The notes beneath the pieces were generated by a model. That model did no database searches and had not been told where the DNA came from. It was given only the letters and a program-made list of their open reading frames with translations. Of a stretch of 64,000 nt of DNA, positions 22,746 to 33,800 are shown piece after piece. A program made the position numbers and the translations under genes. Source of the DNA: Aquatica leii. Lineage: Eukaryota > Arthropoda > Insecta > Coleoptera > Lampyridae. Every line of letters begins with the position of its first letter. Within the stretch, counting starts at the first letter, position 1. The stretch spans positions 99,374,806-99,438,805 of the forward strand of contig CM069434.1 of assembly GCA_035610365.1 (NCBI GenBank), read 5' to 3'.

Positions 22746-24430
22746 CATAACATATTATATTGTTATTTTTATCATTTACAAATTATCATGTTACTTTAAA
22801 GTAATTTTTTAGGTATTACACTATAATACTTATATTTGTCTTAGTTAAATAAATTTTATTTATTAATAATTTGATACAACAGAATAAAGAAAAGTTATCT
22901 TTAACAAATAAAAACATTCTTATTGAAGTTAAAACGTTTACAAATCGTTTTTCTAAATAAAGCTTTAAAGCTTTATATATTTTCTAAAAGACTAAAAATT
23001 CTTGTCAGATTGGAATATATCGATTCTTTTGGTATCCACCCAGTCATTTGGAAAACGCATAGGCGTTTCACTATATAAAAGCGTTTACCATTTGTTCACA
23101 TATTGTTACAATTCTTTCTAAATTAATCTATAAATTATACCAACTTAAGTAATGTCAAAAAAGTTACGTTCATTAATAAAATATTTTTGATTTGTTTAAT
23201 TTATCTGTTTTTTTTAACCTTGAAATAAAACTATATTGGTACAATTTTATCTACTTATAATATGTTATTAATTAAAGTTAAAAACTAAGGTAATAACATC
23301 GCTTGCTTACGTGGTATAAAGGGACAATTTTATTCTTACAGACGACAGCTTGAAATTGTATTATTTCGACTGATGTGTGATTACTGGTCCTTAAAGTACC
23401 ACAATAAACCTCAACATTTCGTTGTTAACTAATAAACAGTACACTTATGGTACACTTATTGTTGCTCAAAGTTTATGTTAGCGATTTTATACAAAGCACT
23501 TAAAGAATATAAGACCGTAAGACACTTGTAGGTAAAAAGTTCAGTTAAAGAACGTAAAATCGCTTCAACCAAGACACTGAGGTATAAAATTTATATCCTC
23601 TATTAGTTTATATTTACAATAGAAATAAAAATTTTTTTTTGTAAAAGAAACATTTTATTTAAAATAATCTTTTAACACTCGAGGATTTCATTTGAATAGG
23701 AAAAAATAACTCGTTTGAAAATTGGGTATGTATTCACGAATACATAAAAAAGTTGAAACAAAAGTAGTTTAGCAAACATTATAAAAAATAAGTGTTTGAA
23801 AAGTACGAGCATCTAAACGTTGTCGGCCTTACGAAGAATTTTTACAAACTTCATTCAAGTTGATGCAGCGTTTAATTCCATGAAACGAAAACTTTTAGCA
23901 TAATTTAATTACGTAGATCAATTTAACTTTGTTTATTACCTTGTGTTAACTTATCTATATTTATAAATTGTTTTTAAACGAATAGTAAAGTTTTATCAGT
24001 TGTGAAAACAATTCTATGTAAAATTTTGTAAAGGCCTTGCTCTATTTTTGCTAAAATAAAACATATGCCACTTTGTAAAATTTTGATTATTTTTGATGTT
24101 GAATCTACTTTGTTTTTTCTTATTGGCGCCATATTAGATTTTTACATTTTTTAACAAAGTTTTTTTCCGATTACGATGATGTTTTACACAAAATGATGAA
24201 ACTGTTTTTTGACAAAATAAATTTCTTGCACGGAGTGCTTTGGAAACATTTTGGTTTAATAAAATTTTGACTGCTGATCAAATTTATAACTTGAACGCTT
24301 ACGTTTTTGGCACAGTTGACTATTAAGTTTGAAATTAAGAGCAACGGGATAACCCAGAAATTTATTTTTAGTTGCAATTAATCAAAATTTTAGAAACAAC
24401 TACAAAATTAAGTATATAAAAAAAACAAAT
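22746..24430. other. Intergenic, no gene seen
   Basis: AT-rich. A TATATAAAAG box with a flanking AAAACGC/GGCGTTT inverted repeat lies near 23050-23075, but no ORF follows. No coding similarity was recognised. Confidence 0.5.
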
Positions 24431-24662
24431 CATTAAAGGTTCTTGAGCCACACGCTTTTACAAGTTCCGTATTGCTTGTGAAATGTCCCCTCGTTTAATC
24501 TTATTTTTTTTAGTGATATTGATGTGATGATCCTATCACGATTTCCGGTTTATCTTTTATCGTCTGTTCTTTACTAATTTTCATATACTTATTTTTCTTT
24601 TGATTTAATTATAATTCTTCTTCTCTTGCTTCATCCTCTATTTTTTGTGTTATTTCCTTTAA

Positions 24663-26870
24663 CCGTACAGCAAGAAATTCTAAAACATCAGTCTCACTGA
24701 TCAACAATCTTCGGCAGCCTCCAAAAAAATATTGTGTCATCATAAGACGCTGGAGAGGGTTAATACGATTTTTGTAATATATTTATCTCAACAAATTAAC
24801 AAAATATAATCAAATTAATTTAATAAACAGTTAAAATCTTAATTACATTAGCTAGTATTTGAAAGAATTTTTTTTTTCGTTTTCGTAACAAGATTCGCCA
24901 ATTACCGTTACATGCTCCAAACACATGAACTTCTTACATTTCTTGCAAAAATAACGTGTTTTTTTATTTCTCTTTGTGTCACAGAAGTAACATCTGCTTT
25001 TTTCGTTTCCAAGATTTGCAACTTTAAGATTTTCTTCTAAACCACACAGTTTTTGCATACGGACCTTCAAATTTCGAGGAAGATTTTGTACATTAACTCT
25101 TATTTGTAAATGTGGCTTTATCATATCCATGGCAAGTTTACGTAAAAACTCGCGTCTTAATATGGTTAAATTGTTGTTATTAGAGCTATATATTACTAAA
25201 CTGTTGATTCCAGCTACATTTAGAGTTGAATCTTTGAGTATTCCTAGCGCAATTGTAATTTGAACATAGTTATTCAACAATATCAACTCCGCCCTTTGTA
25301 CTATTGTACATTGTTATTATCCCCGGTTTAAATTCTTCACAACTTGCAGGATTAATTGCATCGTCGTGATGTAGGCTAAAAACTAACAGTACGTTCTAAT
25401 TTTTTCGGGGAACGTATGAGACTAAGGTGCAATTGTCTATGAAACCAAATATTCTAAATTTCAATGGACGTTTGACTGGTTTACTAAACTCCAACGGCAA
25501 TTTTCTTTTATTCTTTCGAATTATGCCGACAACGGTCAGTTTTTTCTGCAGCAATCTATCGATCAATCTAATACTTGTAAACCAATTATCTACAGTCAAG
25601 TTTCTCCCTGTATTATATATAGGTTCACAAGGTCTTTCAACTATCGCATTGGGACTGTTACTTTTGTTATATCGGCCTTTTGGCTGAGTGCCTACATATA
25701 CTTCTAAATTGCTGGTGTAGTACATTTTGGCATCTGACATTGCAAATATTCCGTATTTATTCGGCTTTGACGGAATATACTGCCGAAATCCGCATCGCCC
25801 ACGGAACGTTTCGAGTTTTTCATCTATAGTAACGTATTTTGAATGACTATAACCATATGTATATACAATTCTCAACAAACTGATCAAAATATTCTCGTAT
25901 AGGAGCCAATTTATTAATCTTTTTCCTTTCATTGCGCGTTTTCTTGTCATCAAGTCTAAGGTTGCTAAGAAGAAATCGAAATCTGTTCAAAAACATAGTC
26001 AACCGGAAAATTTCGACTCCTGACCCGTTAGTTCTCCATAGGTTTTTGGTGTTCAAATGGTTTGCTTTTAAAATTCCCGCTTAGTATAATAATCCTAATA
26101 GAGCTTGTATTTCTAGTTTATTTGTGAGTCTAACGTCATTTTTACGGACATAGTTACCGGATATTGAATTTAAGAAAATATTGGTACTATCTACAATGAG
26201 GTCTAACATTGTATTATTGATAAAATATTTCTAAATCTCAAGTGGTTCTTGTAACGACCTTGTTGATAGTCTTGACGATTGTACACGAATGACTTTATTT
26301 TCTGGTCTGGTTTGTACATTTTTACGTAGTGCATGCTTTCCCCATTTTGTAACTTTATCTTTCTCTTCATAGCACAATTCATTGGTTTCTTGTTTATAAA
26401 GGTCTTCACAGTCAAATATTTCTTGTTCAGTATCGCTGTTTGTTTCTTTCGTTTCAAGTAAATTTTCTTCGTCTTATCGTCATTTAATACGTTTTCGCCA
26501 TCCTCCTCCCCCATTAGGTCATTCATCATCTGTTCCAGTCGCGCCTGTTCCCGTTCATAATCTCCCATGGCTAAAATTGGTCAGCATAACAATAATTAAT
26601 ATTACTAAAAAATGCAAGAAATACTACCTAACTTCGCCAATATCAAAAATAAAAATAAAAACAACGTGAGTACCCGCTTCGGTCTGTGAAATCGAAACTA
26701 TAAATAACTTTTGAACCACTACACTCACAAACTTCAAACTTTGTACTGATCTTTAACGGCAATACGTAGGAAGGTACTGAAAAAGGCGTTAAAATAACGC
26801 ATGCGCATCATATGATATACTAAACTATGTATGTCGTCGGTCTCACAGACCGAGTACGGGTACTGCAAGG
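24663..26870 (-). mobile_element. piggyBac-type DNA transposon, copy 2, inserted in the LINE
   Basis: 2,208 bp bounded by TTAA on both sides (24659-24662 and 26871-26874). Ends read CCGTACAGCAAG on the left and CTGCAAGG on the right, imperfectly inverted. A GGTCTCACAGACC palindrome lies near the right end (26839-26852), with related sequence at 26670-26690. The empty site is verifiable: dropping the element and one TTAA restores a continuous LINE RT frame. The transposase inside is broken. Confidence 0.85.
24852..26568 (-). pseudogene. piggyBac transposase, frameshifted (copy 2)
   Basis: Starts at ATG 26568 (MGDYEREQARLEQMM) with an acidic and then Lys-rich N terminus. Middle pieces are 25847-26056 (GVEIFRLTMFLNRFRFL and NLRLDDKKTR) and 25396-25953. 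The latter has YVTIDEKLETFRGRCGF (first catalytic Asp), FAMSDAKMYY (second Asp) and TVDNWFTSI. The third catalytic Asp lies in STKGGVDIVE around 25275-25310, followed directly by a stop. The C-terminal piece 24852-25286 ends with a Cys-rich zinc module (CYFCDTK, CKKCKKFMCLEH). Several frameshifts separate these parts. Confidence 0.88.
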
Positions 26871-27820
26871 TTAAGCTTCTCTTGTTTCTTGTCACTACTG
26901 CGATGACGTCTGCATACGCAATAACTTGTATTGACTTTTGTATTATGAATCCGGTCATTTTTCAATTCAATATGTTAAATAGAGCTGCGGATAGTCCATC
27001 TCCTTGTCTTACTGCTTTTGCTTGTTTCACTGGGTTTGTTAATCCTTCTTGTTATTACAACTGCCTTTGATTCCTCCAATGTCATTTTGATTAATTGTTT
27101 TATCTTGATTGGTATTCCTAATGTTGATATGTTATTTATTCTCGTTTTTCTCTCTAACTGTCAAATGCTTATTTAAAGTGTCTGTACAAAACATGTAGAT
27201 CAATCTCTCTTTCATAACATTTTTCTATCACCTGATTTAGCATGTGTATTGGATCAACTGTAGATTTTTCTTGTCTGAATCCATTTTGGGATTCTCCCAC
27301 CTTCCTTCCTATGTTCAGTATTTTCAACATTATTGATGATAGCACTTTATACACTGTATTTAGTAACATTATTCTTCTATAGTTGTCACATTTTGATAGA
27401 TCTCTATTTTTTGGTATAGGTATTATCATCCCTAGTCGCCATTCTTCAGGCAATAACTTGTATATTCTTGTTTTTAGTTCGTTTCCTCAGCTTTCTTGCA
27501 TTTAATTGTATATACTGTCTGTCCCTGGTGTTTTTTCATTTTTAGATTGTTTATAATATTGTTTACCTCTTCTTTTCCACTGTTTCTTCTTCTTGCGTAT
27601 TATTTGTTGCTTCATCTCTGCTGATGTTTCCATGTTTTCTAGGTATTCTTGCCATTTTTTATTTATTCCTGTTATTGCCCTCTTTCTTGTTTGCTGTCTT
27701 ATTTGTCTATATAATTTAGTGTTGTTTTTGTTGTCCTTTTCTAACTCCTCCATTCTTGTTTTTAGCCATTTTAGCTTCTTGTTTTTTATTAATTTTTTTC
27801 CGTCTTTTTGTATTTGCATG
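26870..27820 (-). pseudogene. LINE reverse transcriptase, fragmented
   Basis: RT of the LINE at 24430-31410. The piece at 27169-27453 has PEEWRLGMIIPIPK and LLNTVYKVLS followed by NGFRQEKSTVD, typical LINE RT motifs 0-2. A second piece, 26875-26958, reads QVIAYADVIAVVTRNKRSL, in which the YADD active site is YADV. At the TTAA (26871-26874) the RT stops at the end of the piggyBac insertion, and it continues at 24658 in the same frame (EITQKIEDEARE and NKYMKISKEQTIKDKPEIV). The upstream linker at 27502-27819 is Lys-rich. Confidence 0.85.
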
Positions 27821-28328
27821 TACTTTTAACAATCATCATCTTTGTTTGTTCTTATCCATTTTAATCTTGCCTCTTTTTTTTCTTTATCATTTCATCGCAT
27901 TTATCGTCGTGCCAATTATTTCTTTGTTTTATTTGTTTTTTCTTTATGATTTTTTCTGATGTTTTGATTATTGCAGTTTTTATGTTTTTCCATTTGTCAT
28001 CTATGTTTTCATTTTTGTTTCTTCTTTTTACTTGTCTTTTGACTTGAAACTTTTTTTGTTGTCTTCATTGTTTAAACTCTCAGTGTTTCATTTTTTTTGC
28101 TATTGTTTTGGTTTTGTTATCTCTTGTCAGTCTTAACTTTGTTTTGGCTGTTACTAAGTTGTGGTCTGTATTTACACTGGTTCCTCTATAGGATCTTACA
28201 TCTTGTATTATACTTTTTCTTTTCTTTTATGACTTTATGCTCCTTTTTATGTATGTACTTGTGCTTGCTATGAACAACTTAAATTCTTCTGCTAGGTTAC
28301 ATAATCTTGTTCTATTATTATTGGTTTT

Positions 28329-30720
28329 TCAAAGCAGCGTTTCTTTACCTGCTTCATTTTGCATGTGCATTAGCAATATTAACGTGTCGTGTTTTGTAAT
28401 TTTTTTGCATATATTTTCTATAGTTTTGTAGAATATGTCCTTTTCTTCATATGTTGCTACTTTGGTTGGTGCATATACATTTATTATAGAAATATTTGCT
28501 ATCTGGTTTTTAATTCTTAGATATAAGATTCTGCAATTTCTTTTTTTGAATTCCAGTACTCGGTTTCTATATTTTTTATCTAGCATAAAAGCTTGTTACA
28601 TGCCAAAGTTAAAAACAAAGTCACTGCCTGAAATGAAGTAAAATAAACGGGGTTGTGCCACTAGCTCAATGGAGAAGGGGGTGGATTATAATTAAAAGTT
28701 TCGTGATCGAATTGGATTAACTTGACGAAAACACAAAATCGAAAAGTAATAATGTCGAAATCAAAGGGCGCCAGGAAGGAGTAAAGCTTAATGGACTTCT
28801 GACCCTTGCCAACCACAAGTCCGCTTCTGTAGAATACACCCTAAACGGACTTACCTTGATAGAGTGTATTTCACTAAAATCTGAAATAAGCTAATAAAGT
28901 TACACACGCGGAGGCCGACGGAATTAAAAGCTCTTTACATTTAACTATTTAGTATTTATTTGAACGAAATAAAACAAAATGAATAAAATAATTGAATTGA
29001 AATATCAAAATTAATTACACAAAACAGTAACAAAAGATACGTGAATGAACGTTTGATCAAAACAAATTTAAAGTTAATGGGATAAATACACAAACAAAAT
29101 AATAAAATACAAAATACAGAATTTAAAGAAATAAATCAGCACAAATTAATCAATCTTAAAACATCTAAAATCACGGCCGTGTGCGCGTCGAAATAACTTA
29201 TAAAACTAAAATATAAATATAAAATTTGAATCGATAGTTCGGTTCCGTATAATAAATTTTAAACTTGGGATTATAACAGTACCGTAAAATACGGTCATTA
29301 ATCAGTTACATTAACGTTAACTTCGAGACACTTGAAATTAATTTCTTAAAATTCAAAGCTTTTAACACTTAAATCACGTAAATAATATCTTCACGATTAA
29401 ATAAATGGTGCAACATAAATACCTTGAATTCGTCGTACTGCAGGAACGAACTTGTGGTTAGTCCGAAGTGGCCAGGTGAAAGGTACCCCAATTAATTTCT
29501 ATGCCGACGGAAGAATTTCCTTTTTAACACTTTAACTAAATCCGCACAAATGCGAAAACTGGACGTAGCACAACCCCAACGATGGCATATCCAACTTGAA
29601 ACGTGAGTTTTAATTTTGAAAACCATGAAATCTGCTTAACCCGTAAATTACGAACTTTGGAAAAATCAAACTTTTCCACCACTACACTTAATTTTCACGG
29701 TTCCAATTAACTTCCGCGGTAAGGCATAACGATAGGGTAAAAAGTACCCTCACCACACAACTACCACACGGTAACCGGTATCTTTATTTGCGACCAACGA
29801 TTGATTGAATCCACCCTCAACATCAAACTTTACTATATTTAACACTTCGTACCCCTACCTAATTTCTTCAACTTGCGCGGTAACATCTATGTAAAAGATA
29901 GAGCATTAAACAAACGAACTTAACAGAGATGACAACTATAATTAGCCACGTGAATTCCATCACGTAGACCTCGACAAAAACATTTCTCATCAAGATTGCT
30001 AGCTTGCATATTTGCAGGTGTCTTCTGATAGCGCTTAATAAAAATAGAACTCAGCCTAAACAAGAAAAATGGATCAACTTACATTCCAAAAAGGAAGTCG
30101 TAAATTATATAGAATTGTTATTTTACGGAGATAAATAAGTAAAGTACTAAATCAAAAACAAAACCACGGATCTTTATGCATTCAAAAGAAAATACCAGTA
30201 ATGATTGAAAACAACTTGAAATACCAATAAACTTAAATCACACGCAATACAAATAACGAGCAAAACGTTCTTGATGCCAACACCGTACCAATCAAACGAA
30301 GAAAACCAAAAAAAACGAAAACTCAGACAGCAGAATCGATTTATGGGGTCTGACATAAAAAGACAACTGCCGCAATCCCCAAACGCAGGTCACAAGCTGT
30401 TTCATTACTTTCTAGTTTTTCTTCTCTTGCGTACATTATTGAGTATTTTTCTTTATCTAAAGGGTTTTTATCTCTCCATTTCACATTCTAGTGCTAATAT
30501 ATATATATGTATTTTATATCTTTGCATTTCCTTATTTACTTCTTCCATCTTTCCTATTTCTAATAATGTTTGTATGTTCCATGTTTCTAATCTTGCCTTA
30601 TTTCTCTTCTTGTGTTTTTGCTCTTTCTCTATTTTTGCGCCATTGTCATCATATTTTTATTTTTTGTATTTTCTGTTTGCGTATCTAGTTTTTTGGTTTG
30701 GTTTTGTTCTTCGTCGTTGG
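28329..30720 (-). pseudogene. LINE endonuclease domain, interrupted by 28649-30380
   Basis: The apurinic-type endonuclease that nicks target DNA for target-primed reverse transcription. The N-terminal part on the right (about 30590-30400) reads LETWNIQTLLEIGKMEEVNK. After the insertion the frame resumes at 28586 with VLEFKKRNCRILYLRIKNQ and ISIINVYAPT. The segment equivalent to GDFNAKIG is degraded. The insertion removes any chance of function. Confidence 0.75.
28649..30380. mobile_element. Putative non-autonomous TIR element inserted in the LINE endonuclease
   Basis: 1,732 bp with ends GGGGTTGTGCCAC and (reverse-complemented right end) GGGGATTGCGGCAG, flanked by AAAC on both sides (28645-28648 and 30381-30384). 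The strand-composition change at both borders agrees, since the LINE is T-rich on the plus strand and the insert is A-rich. An internal sequence, GCACAACCCC at 29568-29577, is a perfect 10-bp inverse of the left end, so a shorter nested unit 28649-29577 is possible. The left end also contains a tRNA-like A box (TAGCTCAATGG). No coding region was seen. Confidence 0.55.
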
Positions 30721-30879
30721 AAACCCCGCTAGTAGACCTTGTGCCTATACAGTCTTGTTTCTTGATGATTTGGAATTTTCTGTTCCTTGAGCTATTTTTT
30801 ATTGTTATTTTCTCTGAGCTTTCTTTGTTCGTCAGGTAATCTTTCTGTCGCTGATCGTTTCTTGCTTTTTGCCTCTTCG

Positions 30880-31412
30880 TTCTTATTTTCTAAAGCGTCT
30901 TTTTCTTGCCGTTGTAATTGCTCAAGTGTGTAGTATTCTCCATTTATTATTAGTTTATTGCCGATAAGATTTGCCTTGTATAGGTTATTAATGTTCTTCT
31001 TTGTTGGCGTACCTGTTCTGTATATTCTTCGGAAATCCAGATCTCCGTCCCTGTTAATTTATTGGTTGTTTTAAGGATTTCTATTTTCTTATTCCATCAG
31101 TTAAATTTTATAATAACTGGTTTATTTTTCCCTTGTTCTTATGATTTTCTACCTATTCTCTTTATCTCGTGGAGTTCCGTTCCCATGTTTAATGTTATTT
31201 CCATTTTGCTCAAAATGTTTCTTATTTCTTCTATCAGTATTGGTTCCTGCTCATTGTCGTTTTCTTTTATTCCTTGTATAATAAGTTTTTGTGTATTTCT
31301 TTTTATAATGTGGGCATTTACTTTTTCATTCATTTTTTTGAGTTTTGATTTTCACTTTTTACATTTTGTATTTCTAATTGCAAGGCGTCTATTTTTGTTT
31401 CAATATGAATGA
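30880..31412 (-). pseudogene. LINE ORF1-like segment
   Basis: Open pieces include 31139-31333 (IIQGIKENDNEQEPILIEE and ELHEIKRIGRKS) and, at 30901-31020, KANLIGNKLIINGEYYTLEQL. These resemble ORF1/N-terminal segments of insect LINEs carrying a Lys-rich nucleic-acid-binding region. Stops are frequent and the start codon is not defined. Assignment rests on pattern resemblance and on the position just upstream of the endonuclease. Confidence 0.55.
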
Positions 31413-32100
31413 ATTAAATGAACATCAGATATAATATCACATAATTTGAGTAAAAAAAATTATATTTTCTAAATTGATTTTATTATTACTAAAACTCGGG
31501 AAATGTGCACTTAAAAGACACTAAAATCTATATAAAATTTAATTTCAATATTTGGGTATAGAGAAGCCTTTTGTTTTTCCAGTTTAGTGATTGATATAGC
31601 ATTATGAATAAAATTTGTTTGAATATGTGCCAATTAACGTTCAATAATGATCAAAAACATTTACACATTTTTTGTAGCACTGACACTATGTACGTCAAAA
31701 CCGCAAATTACGTCTTTAATTTTTTCACAATTACCTAAAATTAACAGAATTTAATTACATTCTTTATCTAGTAATCAAAGGTTCGAGTCGTAAAAGCACA
31801 GTGGGTAAACGTTCTTTATACACCTGTACTCTAAGAAGAACTTTTAAAAATATTTTTTTTGTGTTTAGTAGAAGAGTATTTATGTTTAGAAATGGCATTT
31901 TTACAAGTTTAGCCAGTTGATTTTAAGCATGTTACAAAAAACCTGTATTAAGTTTAGAAAAAATATTTTCTTCTTCCTTTTCAATAGCTGTCATGGTTTC
32001 AAACTTATTTAAAAACCAATTTTATAATTGAGGGTCTATTCAAAATATTCTCTTAAAGTTTTGCGTCAGATAAACCGAAAAATTTATTGCAAAGATAATG
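31413..32100. other. Intergenic, no gene seen
   Basis: AT-rich. It has a B-box-like GGTTCGAGTCG at 31780, without an A box or stem, so it was not called as a tRNA. Confidence 0.5.
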
Positions 32101-33800
32101 AAAGCAAGTCGTATTTATTGTTACGATGAAGCCAAGCTCTCCACGTCAAATCAACTAAAACTTGTACGTGCACTTGGCTCAAGTACGATCAATTACCAGT
32201 ATGTTAATCTACAGCAAAGAAAGACAACGGCAGCTCAAAGATTCGAAGAGTGAGGTGAATAAATTATCTAATAGAATTCAATCCATCTTTGATATGTTGA
32301 TTAGAAGAAAAAAACTAAAGTCGCCGTACATACAATTGACACCAAATTTGATTAATAAGGAAAAAAGGTACTTACAGTTTAAACTGCTGCTAGCGCTAGT
32401 AACATTATAAACAACTCTAAAAGCTAAAAAATAAAACGATAAGTATATTGCTGTAATATATTACAAATAGTCCTGAGTTGGTTACATTTGATGCTACAGC
32501 ACGACGTGTGCTATTCTCTGCTTTTGAAATTAAATCTGAAGGCAGGATAAGTTTGCTGATTAGAACTTTGTAATATTTTACTTTCCAATTTAGTAGATAA
32601 TGATAACGGATTTCATTTAACAGGTAACAGTAAATAAAATGTTTACATTTAGCAAATAACGGCGATTAAATGAATTTTTGAATTTTGTTGTAAATAATTA
32701 GCAATAATTAAATTTTTGCACTTAGCAGTAATTAAATGCTCAGCGATAATTCCACAATTATGATTACATTTTTATTCGTTTGTTCTTCTACTACCAAACG
32801 AGTTTAAACCGAGCCAAATGTATATAAGACGAGAAACTATAAAATGTTTTTTAAACATAGCACCTTGCAGTATTTTATCTGTTTTTACTAAATTATTACT
32901 ACTATTAATTCCAATGTAAGATTGTACTTTAAAGACCAGCGTTTCTTCTTTGAGTGCAGAACTTTTACGATCTCATTCACTAATACAAGGCATTGTAGGC
33001 ATTGTAGTGTACCCACTCTGCTAGCTCAACATCATGCATAACAATTTAAATAATTGCCATTCGTGGTCTTCATATTTACTTTTTCCAACAACAGTTTTAA
33101 GTTAGCGTCAAAAGAGTCTAGATTTCCATCTACTAAGAACATACGCTAGAGTGACTAGAGCACGTATCAAACCAAAAATATTACTGTAATATATGAGAAT
33201 ACCTTCTTGTAAAAAGTATTTACCTAGGGCAAGTAGATTTTTTGCTTAAAACCTAGATTTCTAAATACTTAGCAGCTTATTTTGGAAAACCCAAGTCTAG
33301 CATCAAATTATTGAGTTTGGGTTGAGTACATTTTCTGCGGTATTAAAGTATTTTTCAGTTAATAACATTTTTTTCCATAACCTCGTAAAAATCTGCTTTA
33401 CTGATTAAAGATGTAAATTCTATAACTTCTGGTGGAAGTTTTACAGGCAGATCAGGTCCAACCAGTCTTATAGCTGATCTAGATATTTTATGATTTTTTT
33501 TATTTTTTGAATTCTAACTTTTAATAACGCATACACAAAAATAACATTTAGCATGGCTTACTAGCTCGTGCTGCACTATAGAAATAGCAAATGGCAAGCA
33601 CGAAATTTTTTTGTTACTCCATTCTTTAAGATGTTCAATACATGTATGGCATACTTTATGTAGAGCTCACGATTTATTGTAATCTCCTAGATTTATATCA
33701 AAGTAAGCATTATACGATTTTTTTACAAACTTTGTAATATTTCGTTTTTGCTTAACAGAAACAAAAAAACCACATGAATAAAAAATTACGCCCGAATTGT
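32100..33800 (-). pseudogene. Remnant of a multicopy arthropod Cys-rich protein family of unknown function
   Basis: Best readable part is 33800-33340. The sense strand encodes KRNITKFVKKSYNAYFDINL, LGDYNKS, a stop, ALHKVCHTCIEHLKEWS, VQHELVSHAKCYFC, SRSAIRLVGPDLPVKLPPE. This is the Cys-Cys and YPxxPSAxRPV-type pattern of a widespread arthropod family that is normally annotated as uncharacterised. Farther downstream (33160-32940) KYEDHEW and QSGYTTMP are recognisable, and near 32840 YIWLGLNSFG. Several stops and shifts make it non-functional. Paired CxxC motifs suggest zinc binding (inference). A second, worse copy lies at 13680-15240. Confidence 0.6.

Larger units (their letters stand above)
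24430..31410 (-). mobile_element. Old non-LTR retrotransposon (LINE), split by two later insertions
   Basis: Reverse-oriented LINE with, in sense order, an ORF1-like segment (31400-30880), an AP-type endonuclease (30720-30400 and 28640-28330), and RT (27820-26875, then 24658-24500 beyond a piggyBac insertion). The coding strand is A-rich. Breaks by stops and frameshifts are numerous. The reading frame across the piggyBac TTAA and across the insertion at 28649-30380 rejoins, which shows both were inserted later. The clade was not assigned. Confidence 0.85.

Noticed and set aside
23050..23100. TATATAAAAG promoter-like box
   Set aside because: No open frame or initiator-linked gene downstream; such boxes occur by chance in AT-rich DNA.
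30271..30839. Hydrophobic plus-strand frames resembling multi-pass membrane proteins
   Set aside because: Antisense of the Lys-rich LINE ORF1/endonuclease; T-rich complement produces Phe/Leu/Ile runs.
31770..31800. GGTTCGAGTCG, a tRNA B-box-like word
   Set aside because: No A box at a suitable distance and no cloverleaf could be drawn.
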